A stretch of 64,000 bases of DNA from Arachis hypogaea (lineage: Eukaryota > Streptophyta > Magnoliopsida > Fabales > Fabaceae). Shown here in pieces: positions 33,134 through 43,606 of the stretch (positions are counted from its first letter, which is position 1; every line of letters begins with the position of its first letter). Both the position numbers and the translations under genes were made by a program. The stretch covers positions 82,025,671 to 82,089,670 of the forward strand of contig NC_092053.1 in assembly GCF_003086295.3 (NCBI RefSeq). The letters run 5' to 3'. A model generated the notes under the pieces. It was not told the DNA's origin. It saw only the letters and a program-made list of their open reading frames with translations, and did no database searches.

Positions 33134-34053
33134 AAAACTTGATGGGTGGAAAACGATTCCAACACAAAACTCTCCGGCAAGTGTACCGGGTCGCATCAAG
33201 TAGTAATTACTCACAAGAGTGAGGTCGATCCCACAGGGATTGATGGATTGAGCAATTTTAGTTAGGTGGTTAATTTAGTTAAGCAAACAGTTGATAATTT
33301 GAGTGAATCGTGACCAACAGAAGATAAATTGCATGAAAGTAGAAGGGAGAGAGGAATTTGACATAATCTAAAGGTGCAGAAGAAATAAAAGAGCTGAATC
33401 TTAAAGTGAAAGTAATGTAAATGACTAAAGCTTAGATTGCAAGAAATGTAAATAGCTGAAGCTTAGAGTGCAAGAAATGTAAATTGCTTGAATAGTAAAG
33501 GGGTGTGGGAGCTGGGATTCAGAATTCAACAAGAGAATGTAAAGAAAAATTAATCAGAGAAGTAGAAGATGAAATAAGTTGCAGAAAATCTAAACAGAAA
33601 GGTAAATTTCTTGAAGAACAAAACAGAAAGTAAACTTAGCTCAATTGTCAAATCTAAAAGAGAAATTGAAGATCTCAGGGGATCAATGCGACTAGCAGGT
33701 AGATCTAGAACTCAATTCCTTCCTTGATCAAATATAAAATAAATTACATAAGAAATGTAGATGAAAGAAGTAGGTGAAAGTTGGATCAAATTCTTCAAAT
33801 ATCAGAATTATGCAGAAGAAGAACAAAAATGAATTTCAAATCAAGAATTGAAACAGAATTTCTTCAATCTCAATCCAAAATTTAAAAACAGAAGAATAAA
33901 GTTGTAGAAGCAAAAAAAAACAAAGAGAAAGAGAACTCAGATCTAAGTCCTAATTCCCAAATTCAAAATGAAAACTCTCATGAAAACTAAATTGAGCTAA
34001 GGGTCTAAAAGAAAGTAAAAAAAAAAAGGTCCTCCACAATTCAAACTAACTCC

Positions 34054-34061
34054 TATTTATA
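34054..34061 (-). promoter_or_regulatory. TATA box of the E1 5' LTR
   Basis: Minus strand TATAAATA in GTGTATAAATAGG, the same context as in E0 (GTGTATAAATAGC). About 90 bases downstream of the AGCGCT array. Confidence 0.7.
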
Positions 34062-34149
34062 CACTTTATATTTTTTTGATCTTCAGACTTTGGAGTGGAC
34101 TTTTCAATTTGGTGAAGAATTGGATCCAAATTGACTTTTGATTGAAAAT

Positions 34150-34985
34150 GTGAACCAAGGCCACCTCCAGTGGAGCGCTCGGTTAAGTGAGCAAACGTAG
34201 CGCTCACTGGCCTTGTCCCAAGCTTCGAACTAGGCTTCAATTGTAGTGCTCCGTTGGTGATTTGAACGCAGCGCTCAATGGCTTTGTGTGCCTTCCAATT
34301 TTTCTCCCGTGCCAAGCCCATTTCCTTATGCATGGTAGCGCTCAGTGAGGTAAGGAAACGGAGCACCCCTTGCTTGGATTTGAGGCTCCCACTTTCGAGC
34401 CCTGCTGGCTCCATTTGTGCCAACAATTCCTTAGGCACTAGCGCTCAGTTAAAAGGAACAACGCAGCGCCCTTTTACCTTTGAGCATGGTTTCCAATTTC
34501 GAATCCTGGCTCTCCCATTTGGAACCAATTTCCTTGTGCCAAGCTCCAATTTTATAGCACTCAGCTGGTGAAAGTAACGTAGTGCTACTTGTTGTTTCCC
34601 TTGTGTGCATGGTTCGATTCTTGGTGAATCCATTTTGGCCAACTTCCTTGCCAGGCCTTGTAGCGCGCTTTTCTTTTCTTCATGGGGCACTCCTTTGTGG
34701 ACATGGTTTCGAACCTTGGCTGCCCCATTTGTGGAAGTCGCACCTTGATTTTCTATGTGCCAAGCCACGATAAAGTTAAAAGAGTTAACTGAGCGCTCTT
34801 GCTGATGCCTTTTCAATTTTGTTTCCTTGTAGCGCTCCGTTTGTTCTATCAACGCAGCGCCCTGGCCTTGTGCCTTTGTGCCTTGGTCTTCAATTGCTAG
34901 CGTTCACTTATTGAGCACTCCGCTCACTTTTTGAGCGCTATGCTTGCTTCCTTGAGTGAGTGCCACACTTTTCTATCATAGGCCA
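34150..34985. repeat. E1 U3 repeat array (AGCGCT type)
   Basis: Many copies of GAGCGCTC, GTAGCGCTC and GCAGCGCTCA, each centred on the palindrome AGCGCT, with frequent AGTGCT or AGCACT decay forms. Long hairpin arms are not seen, unlike in E2, E3 and A. Present also in the 3' LTR at 23800-24440. Confidence 0.85.
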
Positions 34986-35277
34986 CACTTTTATGGGCAC
35001 GCTTTCCTTTGTTCTTTCTTTTCTTCACCTACAATCAATCAAACCAACCAAACAAAGCATCAACAAATTCACAAGATTCATAAATCATTCAAAAACCAAT
35101 TAATTCTAGCTTAAACCTTATGATTTTGTGTCAAATAAATGATGGTTGATTGAATTGACATAACCATGCAAATTTACTCTAAATCACTTACTTATAATGC
35201 AAGAAAGTGCATAAAACCTAATGAAACAAGTAAAAAATGCTTGAAAAGCTAGCATAAGATGACTTGTCATCAGAGAT

Positions 35278-35670
35278 GAAAATGATTTGATCCAGAGAAT
35301 TCAATATCTCCTAAAACCCAATGAATCCCCATCTCTGATATACCTATTCTATTTACTTACTGTCTTTAATTTTATGCCAATTCCCCATTCCCATTTAATT
35401 TCATGCAATTTAAGCTTCTCTAATTTATTTTCCAGCCATTTAATTTCTGTTCATTTACTTTCTTGCAATTTAAGTTTCCCGCCAATTTACTTTCTGTAAT
35501 TCCCAATTTCAATTTTGATTTCGCCCAACTAGCACAATTCTTCAATTAACATTACTCAATCTACCAATCCCTGTGGGATTCGACCTCACTCTACATTGAG
35601 TTTATACTTGACGACAATCTGGTGCACTTGCTGGAAGGAAATCTGTTGAGAGGCAAATTTTCGCGCATCA
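35278..35670 (+). repeat. E0 5' LTR, second part (U5 end)
   Basis: Continues the E0 LTR after E1 and ends TCGCGCATCA. Contains the conserved U5 module CTGTGGGATTCGACC ... GGTGCACTTGC (35571-35635). Confidence 0.92.
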
Positions 35671-35676
35671 ATTTTA

Positions 35677-35694
35677 TGGCACCGTTGCCGGGGA
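35677..35694 (+). other. Primer binding site of E0 (tRNA-Asp)
   Basis: TGGCACCGTTGCCGGGGA, 17 of 18 bases complementary to tRNA-Asp; the one change is G to A in the GGCGCC part. Confidence 0.93.
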
Positions 35695-35945
35695 TTGGTT
35701 TTGTATTGACAATTACTAAATTGAAGGATAACTAGATTGAGCACTTTTCTTTTCGTTAGATTAATTCAATTTTAATTTCAGTTGTCATTTCTATTCTCTG
35801 CAATTTGTTTTCTCTTTAACGTCTTCATTCTCTTTACTTCCCATCAAACTAACCTACTAACTATTTGATAAATTGCTCTAACCAAGCTAACTATACTGTG
35901 TTTCAGTAGAATCTACACTTGCTATTTCTTGTACTTGCTCATTGT

Positions 35946-36050
35946 ATGAAAGGTAGGAGAAAGGAAATCTCAACCTCATTTGATAGGGAACTGGAAAGAA
36001 CTTTTTTGAGATTAAAGAGGGAAGCAAGATGAAAAAGAGTTGTTGGTGCA
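35946..36050 (+). pseudogene. gag: Gag of E0, first 35 codons
   Basis: Starts at ATG 35946 (MKGRRKEISTSFD, like MTGRRSGASTSFD in E2) and has a TGA at codon 29. Interrupted by E4 at 36050; the frame resumes at 58423 with a run of Glu, as in E2 (VVGAEEEEE). Confidence 0.85.
36046..36050. other. Target-site duplication of E4 (GTGCA)
   Basis: GTGCA is repeated at 58418-58422. Removing E4 and one copy joins the E0 gag reading frame exactly. Confidence 0.97.
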
Positions 36051-36650
36051 TGATGAGCGGATAATTTATACGCTTTTTGGCATTATTTTTAGGTAGTTTT
36101 TAGTATAATTTAGTTAGTTTTTACTAAGTTTTTATTAGTTTTTATGCAAAATTCATATTTCTGGACTTTACTGAGTTTGTGTATTTTTCTATGATTTCAG
36201 GTATTTTCTGGCTGAAATTGAGGGACCTGAGCAAAAATCTGATTCAGAGGCTGAAAAAGGACTGCAGATGCTGTTGGATTCTGACCTCCCTGCACTCGAA
36301 GTGGATTTTCTGGAGCTATAGAATCTCAATTGGTGTGCTCTCAATTGCGTTGGAAAGTAGACATCCAGGGCTTTCCAGAAACATATAATAGTCCATACTT
36401 TGCCCAAGTTTTGACGATGCAAACTGGCGTTCAAACGCCAACTTCCTGCCCTATTCTAAAGTTAAATGCCAGAAACAGGTTACAAACCAAAGTTAAACGC
36501 CACAAACAGGCTACAACCTAGCGTTTAACTCCAAGAGAAGTCTCTACACGTGTAAATCTCAATTCTCAGCCCAAGCGCACACTAAGTGGGCTCCGGAAGT
36601 GGATTTCTGCATCATTTACCCATTTCAGTAAACCCTAGTTACTAGTTTAG

Positions 36651-36658
36651 TATAAAAA
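36651..36658 (+). promoter_or_regulatory. TATA box of the E4 5' LTR
   Basis: TATAAAAA in GTTTAGTATAAAAAC; the E5 copy has TATAAATA at the same place. Confidence 0.6.
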
Positions 36659-37686
36659 CTAATTTTAGTGATTTATTTCACATCTTTTGATCATTTTTGA
36701 GACTATCTTTGTATCACTTTTGATCTCTTTATCACGTTTAGGGGGCTGGCCATTCGGCTATGCCTGGACCTTCATCACTTATGTATTTTCAACAGTGGAG
36801 TTTCTACACCCCATAGATTAAGGTGTGGAGCTCTGCTGTTCTTCATGAATTAATGCAAAGTACTATTGTTTTTCTATTCAACTCAAGCTTATTCTTATTC
36901 TTAGATATTCACTCACACTTCAACCTGTTGAATGTGATGATCCGTGACACTCATCATCATTGTCACCTATGAACGCGTGCCTGACAACCACTTCCGTTCT
37001 ATCTGCAATAGCTTGAGTGTGTATCTCTTAGCCTCCTGGTTTACGATCAGAGTCTTCGTGGTATAGGCTAGAATTATTGGTGGCCATTCCTGAGATCCAG
37101 AAAGTCTAAACCTTGTCTGTGGTATTCCGAGTAGGATCTGAGAAGGGATGACTGTGACGAGCTTCAAACTCGCGAGTGTTGGGCATAGTGACAGACGCAA
37201 AAGGATCAATGGATCTTATTCCAACATGATTGAGAACCGACAGATGATTAGTCGTGCGGTGACAGCACATTTGGACCATTTTCACTGAGAGGACGGACAG
37301 TAGCCATTGACAACGGTGATCTCCCAACAGAAAGCTTGCCATGTAAAGGAGTATGAATGATTGAATGAAGACAGTAGGAAAGCAGAGATTTAGCGGGAGC
37401 AAAACATCTCCATACGCTTATCTGAAATTCTCACCAATGAATTACATAAGTATTTCTATCTTATTTTATATTTTATTTATATTTTAATTATCAAAACCTC
37501 ATAACCATTTGAATCTTCCTGACTGAGATTTACAAGATGACCATAGCTTGCTTCAAGCCGACAATCTCCGTGGGATCGACCCTTACTCACGTAAGGTTTA
37601 TTACTTGGACGACCCAGTGCACTTGCTGGTTAGTTGTGCGAAGTTGTGAAAAAGAAGTGAGATTACGATCGTGCGTACCAAGTTGT

Positions 37687-37696
37687 TGGCGCCGTT
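37687..37696 (+). other. PBS-like duplication inside the LTR end of E4
   Basis: TGGCGCCGTT, the first 10 bases of the PBS, preceded by GTACCAAGTTGT. This mirrors the true LTR end and PBS (GCACCAAGTTTT, TGCCGCCGTT) 41 bases further on. Also seen in E5 (about 48537) and in the E4 3' LTR (about 58383). Confidence 0.75.
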
Positions 37697-37727
37697 TTAG
37701 AGATCCCAATTTCGTGCACCAAGTTTT

Positions 37728-37745
37728 TGCCGCCGTTGCCAGGGA
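37728..37745 (+). other. Primer binding site of E4 (tRNA-Asp)
   Basis: TGCCGCCGTTGCCAGGGA, two mismatches to the tRNA-Asp complement. Confidence 0.9.
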
Positions 37746-39504
37746 TTGTTCGAATTTGGACAACTGACCGTTCATCTTGTTGCTCAGATCAGGTAATTTT
37801 TTTTAATTTTAAGATTTTTATTTTTGTTTTCGAAAAATTTTTCAAAAAAAAATAAATAAATTATTCTATGTTCTTCAGAATTTTTAAGAATGAATTCTAG
37901 AGTTTCATGAGATATGTTGAATCTTGGCTGGCTGTTAAGCCATGTGTAATCTTTTGGACCGTGGTTTCAACTATCTTTAGAAGAGCTTCTTTGTCTTTCT
38001 CAACAAATTAGCTGTTGTATGTAATGATCTGCTAAAGCTTGGCTGGCCATTGGCCATGTCTAGTGTTTTGGACCGGAGCTTTCACTAAAAGCTTGGCTGG
38101 CTAGTAAGCCATGTCTAATTCCTGAACTGGAGCTTTAGACTAACATTGCATGATTCCTGGAATTCTCATTAAAAATTTTGAAATCCTTATTTTTCTTTTT
38201 CCAAATAATTTTTGAAAAATACAAAAAAAAAGTTAATAAAATCATAAAACAAAAAAAATAATTTTGTGTTTCTTGTTTGAGTCTAGTGCCAAATTGCAAG
38301 TTTGGTGTCAATTGCATCTTTTTAACTTTTCAAAAAAAATTTCGAAAAATTCATGCATGTGTTCCTCATGATCTTCAAGTTGTTCTTGATGATCTTCTTT
38401 GTTTGATCTTTGCATTTTTATGTTTTGTGTCCTTTCTTGTTTCTCATATGCATTTTTGAGTTATTAGTGTCTAAAGTTTTAAAATTTCTAAGTTTGGTGT
38501 CCTGCATGTTTTTTCTTTTCTTAAAAATTTTCAAAAATAAGTTTTGATGTTCATCTTGATCTTCAAAGTATTCTTGGTATTCATCTTGACATTCAAAGTG
38601 TTCTTGCATGCATTAGTTGTTTTGATTCATAATTTCTATGTTTTGTTTCAAATTGGTGTTTTTCTCTCTCTTTACTAAAAATCCAAAAATCAAAAATATA
38701 TCTTTCCTTATTTTACTCATAAATTTTAATTTCAAAATTCTATCTTTTCAAATATTTTTCAAAAATAAAATCTTTTTCATTTATTTTTACATATTTTTGA
38801 AATTTTTTTATTGATTTTCAAAATCTTTTTCTTATTTTTATTTCATATTTTCGAAATTAATGCTAACAATTAATGTGATTGATTCAAAAATTTTAAGTTT
38901 GTTACTTGCCTATTAAGAAAGGTTCAATCTTTAAATTTTAGAATCATATCTTTTTAGTTTTTTGTTAGTTAAGTAATCAACTTTAATTTCAAAAATCAAA
39001 TCTTTTTAAATTTCCTTTTCAAATATTTTTCAAATTAAATTTCAAATCATATCTTTTTCAAAAAATCAATTTTCAAAATCTTTTCTAACTTCTTATCCTT
39101 TCAAATTTGATTTTCAAATCTTTTTCAATTAACTACTTAACTTTTTGTTTGATTTTAAAAGTTTTCTATTTCAATCATATCTTTTTCAAAACCACCTAAC
39201 TACTTTTCTCTCTCCAATTTTCGAAAATCACTAACAACTTTTTCAAAAAAAAAATCTCTTTTTATTTAATTAATACATTTTGTTTCAAATTTTAATTTTA
39301 ATTTTGTTTCTCTTTTTAATTTTTGAATTATAACTGAATTTTTTTTAAATAAAAAAACAAAAATATTTTCCTTTTCTTTTTAATTATTTTCGAAAAAACA
39401 TTCCTTTCTTTCCTTTCTATTCTTCTCTTCTTCTACTCACATAAAGGAATCTCTATACTGTGACATAGAGGATTCCTCTTCTTTACTGTTCTCTTCTTTT
39501 TCAT
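37746..39504 (+). other. E4 leader, AT-rich
   Basis: About 1.76 kb between PBS and gag without a supported ORF. The first part has GCTTGGCTGGCC-like repeats (37925-38120) and AAGTTTGGTGTC copies (about 38297, 38492). The rest is dominated by TTTTTCAAAATC and TTTTCGAAAA motifs. The E5 leader is homologous. Confidence 0.85.
39446..39476 (+). promoter_or_regulatory. Hairpin before the E4 gag start
   Basis: 31 bases with arms GGAATCTCTAT and ATAGAGGATTCC, identical in E5 (50331-50361), ending 28 bases before the gag ATG. A candidate packaging, dimerisation or translation signal; function is inferred. Confidence 0.6.
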
Positions 39505-41192
39505 ATGAGCAGGAACAGGGATAAAGACATTCTTATTGAAGCTGATCCTGCACCTGAAAGGACTCTTAAGAGGAAACTAAGAGAATCTAAAGCACAACCC
39601 TCTGGAGAGGACCTGACAGAAATTTTCGGAAAAGAAGGAGACATGGCCGAACCCAATAACAATGGTAGAGATGCAAGGAAGATGCTTGGTGACTTTATTA
39701 CACCCTCTTCTAACTTCTATGGAAGAAGCATCTCAATTCTTGCAATTGGAGCAAACAACTTTGAGCTTAAGCCTCAATTAGTTTCTCTAATGCAACAGAA
39801 TTGCAAGTTTCATGGACTTCCAATAGAAGATCCTCATCAGTTCTTAGCTGAATTCTTGTAAATCTTGACACTGTCAAGACCAATGGAGTTGATCCCGAGG
39901 TCTACAAGCTTATGCTTTTCCCTTTTGCTGTAAGAGACAGAGCTAGAACATGGTTGGATTCACAACCTAAGAAAAGCATGAACTCTTGGGAAAAGCTGGT
40001 CAGTGCTTTCCTGGCCAAATTCTTTCCACCTCAAAAGATGAGCAAGCTTAGAGTGGAAATCCAAACCTTCAGACAGAAGGAAGGTGAGTCCCTCTATGAA
40101 GCTTGGGAAAGATATAAGCAATTAATCAAAAGGTGTCCTACTGACATGCTTCCAGAATAGAGCATCATATGTATATTCTATGATGGTCTGTCTGAGTTGT
40201 CAAAAATGTCATTGGACCATTCTGCAGGAGGATCTCTTCATCTAAAAACCCCTGCAGAAGCTCAGGAATTCATTGAAATGGTTGCAAATAACCAGTTCAC
40301 GTACACCTCTGAGAGGAGTCCTGTGAACAATGGGATGCCTCAGAAGAAGGGAGTTCATGAAATTGATACTCTGAATGCCATATTGGCTCAGAATAAAATA
40401 TTGACTCAGCAAGTCAATATGATTTCTTAGAGTCTGAATAGATTGCAAGTTGCATCCAACAGTACTAAAGAAGCATCTTCTGAATAAGAAGCTTATAATC
40501 CTGAGAACCCTGCAATGGCAGAGGTGAATTATATGGGACAGCCCTATGGAAACACCTTTAATCCTTCATGGAGAAATCATCCAAATTTCTCATGGAAGGA
40601 CCAACAGAAGCCTGAACAAGGCTTTAACAATAATGGTGGAAGAAATAGGTTTAGCAATAGCAAGCCTTTTCCATCATCTTCTCAGCAATAGACAGAAAAT
40701 CCTGAACAGAGCCATTTTGGCCTGGCAACCATAGTCTCTGATCTATCCAAGACGACACCAAGTTTCATCAATGAAACAAGGTCCTCCATTAGAAATTTGG
40801 AGGTACAGGTGGGTCAGCTGGGTAAGAAGATTACTGAAACTCCTCCTAGTACTCTCCCAAGCAATACAGAAGAAAATCATAAAAGAGAGTGCAAGGCCAT
40901 AATCATGATCAACATGGCCGAACCTGGAGAGAGTAAGGAGGACGTGAGTCCCAGTGAGAAAAGCCTCATGGGACGTCCTCTGGACAGAAAGGAGTTTCCC
41001 TTTGAGGAACCAAAGGAATCTGAGGCTCATACAGAGACCATAGAGATTCCATTGAACTTTCTTCTGCCATTTATGAGCTTTGATGAATATTCTTCCTCTG
41101 AAGAGGACGAAAACATCACTGAAGAGCAAGATGCTAAATATCTAGGAGCAATTATGAAGCCGAATGCCAAGTTATTTGGTAATGAGAATTGA
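39505..41192 (+). pseudogene. gag: Gag of E4
   Basis: Starts MSRNRDKDILIEADP. Contains GANNFELKPQLVSLMQQN, DPHQFLAEFL, MLFPFAVRDRARTWLDSQP, FLAKFFPPQKMSKLRVEIQ, ESLYEAWERYKQLIKRCP and GGSLHLKTPAEAQEFIEMV, the Gag core. A K/E-rich tail follows (NLEVQVGQLGKKITETPPS). Stops at about 39859 (with a one-base loss), 40158 (TGG to TAG), 40428 (CAG to TAG), 40484 and 40688 break it. Most are C-to-T or G-to-A changes against E5. In active relatives Gag packages element RNA. Confidence 0.88.
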
Positions 41193-41755
41193 GAGGATGA
41201 ACCCCCTTGTTCACCAAGTAACTGAATGCATTAATGAGGCAGACATTACCTCAGAAGAAACCGGATCCTAGAAAATTCTTCATATCTTGTACCATAGGCA
41301 CCATGACCTTTGTGAAGGCTCTGTGTGACCTGGGGTCAGGGATAAACCTCATGCAACTCTCTGTAATGGAGAAACTGGGTATCTTTGAGGTACAAGTAGC
41401 ATAAATCTCACTAGAGATGGCAGATAAATCAATGAAACAGGCTTATGGACTAGTAGAGGACGTGCTAGTAAAGGTTGAAGGCCTTTACATCCCTACTAAT
41501 TTCATAATCCTAGACACTGGGAAGGATGAGGATGAATCCATCATCCTTGGCAGACCCTTCCTAGCCACAGCAAAAGCTCTTATTGATGTTGACAGAGGAG
41601 AGTTGGTCCTTCAGTTAAATGAGGACTACCTTATATTTAAGACTCAAGGTTCTCCTTCTGTAACCATGGAGAGGAAGCATGAAAAGCTTCTCTCAATACA
41701 GAGTCAAACAAAACCCCCACATTCAAACTCTAAGTTTTGTGTTTGGAGGCCATAA
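41193..41755 (+). pseudogene. Protease of E4
   Basis: Retropepsin with CDLGSGINLM; the catalytic Asp codon is at 41327-41329, and ILGRPFLATAKALIDVD follows. Stops before it (about 41222, 41231) and one at 41401 interrupt the frame. The C-terminus runs into the 33-bp repeats. No RT follows. Unlike E0 and E2 there is no integrase-like tail. Confidence 0.85.
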
Positions 41756-41823
41756 CCAAACTCTAAGTTTGGTGTTGGGAAGCCACAATCAAACTCTAAG
41801 TTTGGTGTTAAGAGGCCCCAACC
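41725..41823 (+). repeat. 33-bp repeats with AAGTTTGGTGTT in E4
   Basis: Three units starting AAACTCTAAG at 41725, 41758 and 41791, period 33. Each holds a copy of the PPT-side motif AAGTTTGGTGTT. Where translated they give the peptide NSKFGV. Confidence 0.9.
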
Positions 41824-41860
41824 CTACTCTGATTATCTGTGAGGCTCCATGAGAGCTCAC

Positions 41861-41908
41861 TGTCAAGCTATTGACATTAAAGAAGCACTTATTGGGAGGT
41901 AACCCAAT
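41861..41908 (+). other. Conserved post-ORF block of E4
   Basis: GTCAAGCTATTGACATTAAA, GAAGCACTTATTGGGAGG, TAACCCAATAA; one arm is partly changed. Confidence 0.85.
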
Positions 41909-42054
41909 AATATTTAATTATATCTATTTATTTTTCATTGTTATTTTATGTTTTTTGTAGGTTGATGATCATGTGAAGCCACAAAAACAACTGAAAAATC
42001 AAAAACAGAATGAAAAACAGCATTAAAAATAGCACATCCTGGAGGATAAGCTTA

Positions 42055-42215
42055 CTGGCGTTTAAACGCCAGTAAGAAGCATCAGACTGGCATTTAACGC
42101 CAGAAAGAAGCATCAAGCTGGCGTTAAATGCCAGAAACAGGCTACAGTTTGGCGTTTAACGCCAGAAACAAGTAGCAGTCTGGCGTTAAACGCTAGGATA
42201 GCACTCTAAGGGCGT
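42055..42215 (+). repeat. 31-bp palindrome repeats between protease and second ORF, E4
   Basis: Five units starting at 42055, 42087, 42118, 42149 and 42180. Each contains CTGGCGTTTAACGCCAG or a variant, followed by AAACAAG-like spacers. They lie in the transcript, not in the LTR. Confidence 0.92.
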
Positions 42216-42562
42216 TTACACGCCTAAATGGAGTAGGGATGATAAGTCCTTGACCCCTCAGGATTTGTGGACCCCACAGGATCCGCCCAACCTCAACTCT
42301 CTCTCTCTCTCTTCTTCACACCTTTCATAACACTCTTCCCCAAAAACCCTTCACCAATCACCTCCATATCTCTTCCCCAAATACCCTTCACAATTCAAAC
42401 CATTTCCCTTCTACACCCAACCCCCTGGCCGAACCACTTCCCTAACTCCATCTCCTCCATTTTCTTCTTCCACTTCCCTCTTTCTTCTTTTGCTCGAGGA
42501 CGAGTAAACCTTCTAAGTTTGGTGTGGTAAAAGCCTTGCTTTTTGTTTTTCCATAACCATTT

Positions 42563-43096
42563 ATGGCACATAAGGCCAGAGAAACCTCTAGAGAGAGGAA
42601 ACGGAAGGCAAAAGCTTCAACTTCTAAGTCATAGGAAATAGAGAGATTTATCTTAAAGGTCCATCAAGACCACTTCTATGAAGTTGTGGCAAAGTCATCT
42701 GTACCCTATCCAATTCAGCTAGAATTGTCAGAGAGGGTGATATCCTCATTGAAGAGGACAAGTCCATCACTGAGAAAAAGATGGAGCAATCAAGAGAGCC
42801 CACTCATGGACCTCAACAAGAGCATGAGGAAATTCCTCATCTGGAAATCCCTGAGATGCCTCAAGGGATGCACTTCCCTCCATAAAACTTTGGAGCAAAT
42901 CAACACCTCCCTAGGAGAATTGAGTTCCAACATGGGACAACAAAGGGTGGAGCACCAAGAGCATTCCATCCTCCTCCACGAAATTAGAGAAGATCAAAGA
43001 GCTATGAGGGAGGAGCAACAAAGGAAAGGAAGAGACATAGAGGGGCTCAAGAGCACCATTGGTTCTTCAAGAGGAGGAAGACGCCACCCTCACTAA
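42563..43096 (+). pseudogene. Second ORF of E4: small coiled-coil protein
   Basis: Starts at ATG 42563 (MAHKARETSRERKRK) with a TAG at codon 24. From about 42735 to 42890 the frame is shifted relative to E5, then restored. The C-terminal 65 residues (EQINTSLGELSSNMGQ, EHQEHSILLHEIREDQRAM, REEQQRKGRDIEGLKS, basic GGRRHPH end) are conserved with E5 and look like a coiled coil. The position corresponds to the env-like ORF of Athila. Function unknown. Confidence 0.6.
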
Positions 43097-43606
43097 CGTG
43101 GACCCGTTCCTTAATTGCCTTGTCTATTTATTTTTTCTGTTTTCATTCTCTATGCTCTATGTTTCATTCAAGTTTGTGTCTTTATTACATGATCATTAGT
43201 GTTTAAGTATCTATGTCTTAAATCTATGAATGTCCTATGAATCTATCACCTTTCTTGAATGAAAAATGTTTTAACCACAAAAGAACAAGAAGTACATGAT
43301 TTCGAATTAATCCTTGAAATTAGTTTAATTATTTTGATGTGGTGATAATACTTTTTGTTTTCTAAATGAATGCTTGAACAGTGCATATGTCTTTTGAATT
43401 TGTTGTTTATGAATGTTAAAACTATTGGCTCTTGAAAGAATAATGAAAAAGGAGAAATGTTATTGATAATCTAAAAATTCATAAAATTGATTCTTGAAGG
43501 AAGAAAAAGCAGGGAAAAACAAGGCTTGCAAAAAAAATGGTGAAAATAAAAGAAAAAAAAAGAGAGAAAGAAAAAGAAAAAGAAAAAGCAAGCAGAAAAA
43601 GCCAAG
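43097..43606 (+). other. E4 3' non-coding region, first part
   Basis: Matches E5 from 53721. No ORF. Ends in an AG-rich tract (AAAGAAAAAG repeats) where C is inserted. Confidence 0.85.

Larger units (their letters stand above)
5193..35272 (-). mobile_element. E1: Athila-type gag-pol LTR retrotransposon with nested insertions
   Basis: Bounded by GAGAT duplications. On the plus strand the order is 3' LTR (5193-5572, 23155-24453, 25643-25839), 3' non-coding region, integrase, RNase H, reverse transcriptase, protease, gag, PBS and 5' LTR (33140-35272). The order protease-RT-RH-integrase is Ty3/gypsy, and the tRNA-Asp PBS and long 3' non-coding region fit Athila. It is the only element here with a polymerase, but that is broken by many stops and at least two frameshifts. 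E2 and fragment F lie in its 3' LTR. Confidence 0.93.
33140..35272 (-). repeat. E1 5' LTR
   Basis: 2133 bases, TGATGGGTGG...GACTTGTCATCA on the plus strand. Uninterrupted; the reference for the three-part 3' LTR. U5 module at 33170-33250. Confidence 0.95.
36051..37721 (+). repeat. E4 5' LTR
   Basis: 1671 bases, TGATGAGCGG...TCGTGCACCA. U3 carries a few CTGGCGTTCAAACGCCA-type palindromes (36424-36530), then a TATA box at 36651, then the U5 module at 37568-37640. Confidence 0.94.

Noticed and set aside
34046..34852. Minus-strand ORFs of 130-135 codons in the E1 LTR (also 23686-24408)
   Set aside because: Conserved only because both LTRs derive from one sequence; they cover the AGCGCT array and promoter, with no domain.
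42055..42215. Regularly spaced palindromes resembling a CRISPR array
   Set aside because: Spacers are near-identical and the context is a plant retrotransposon; there are no cas genes.
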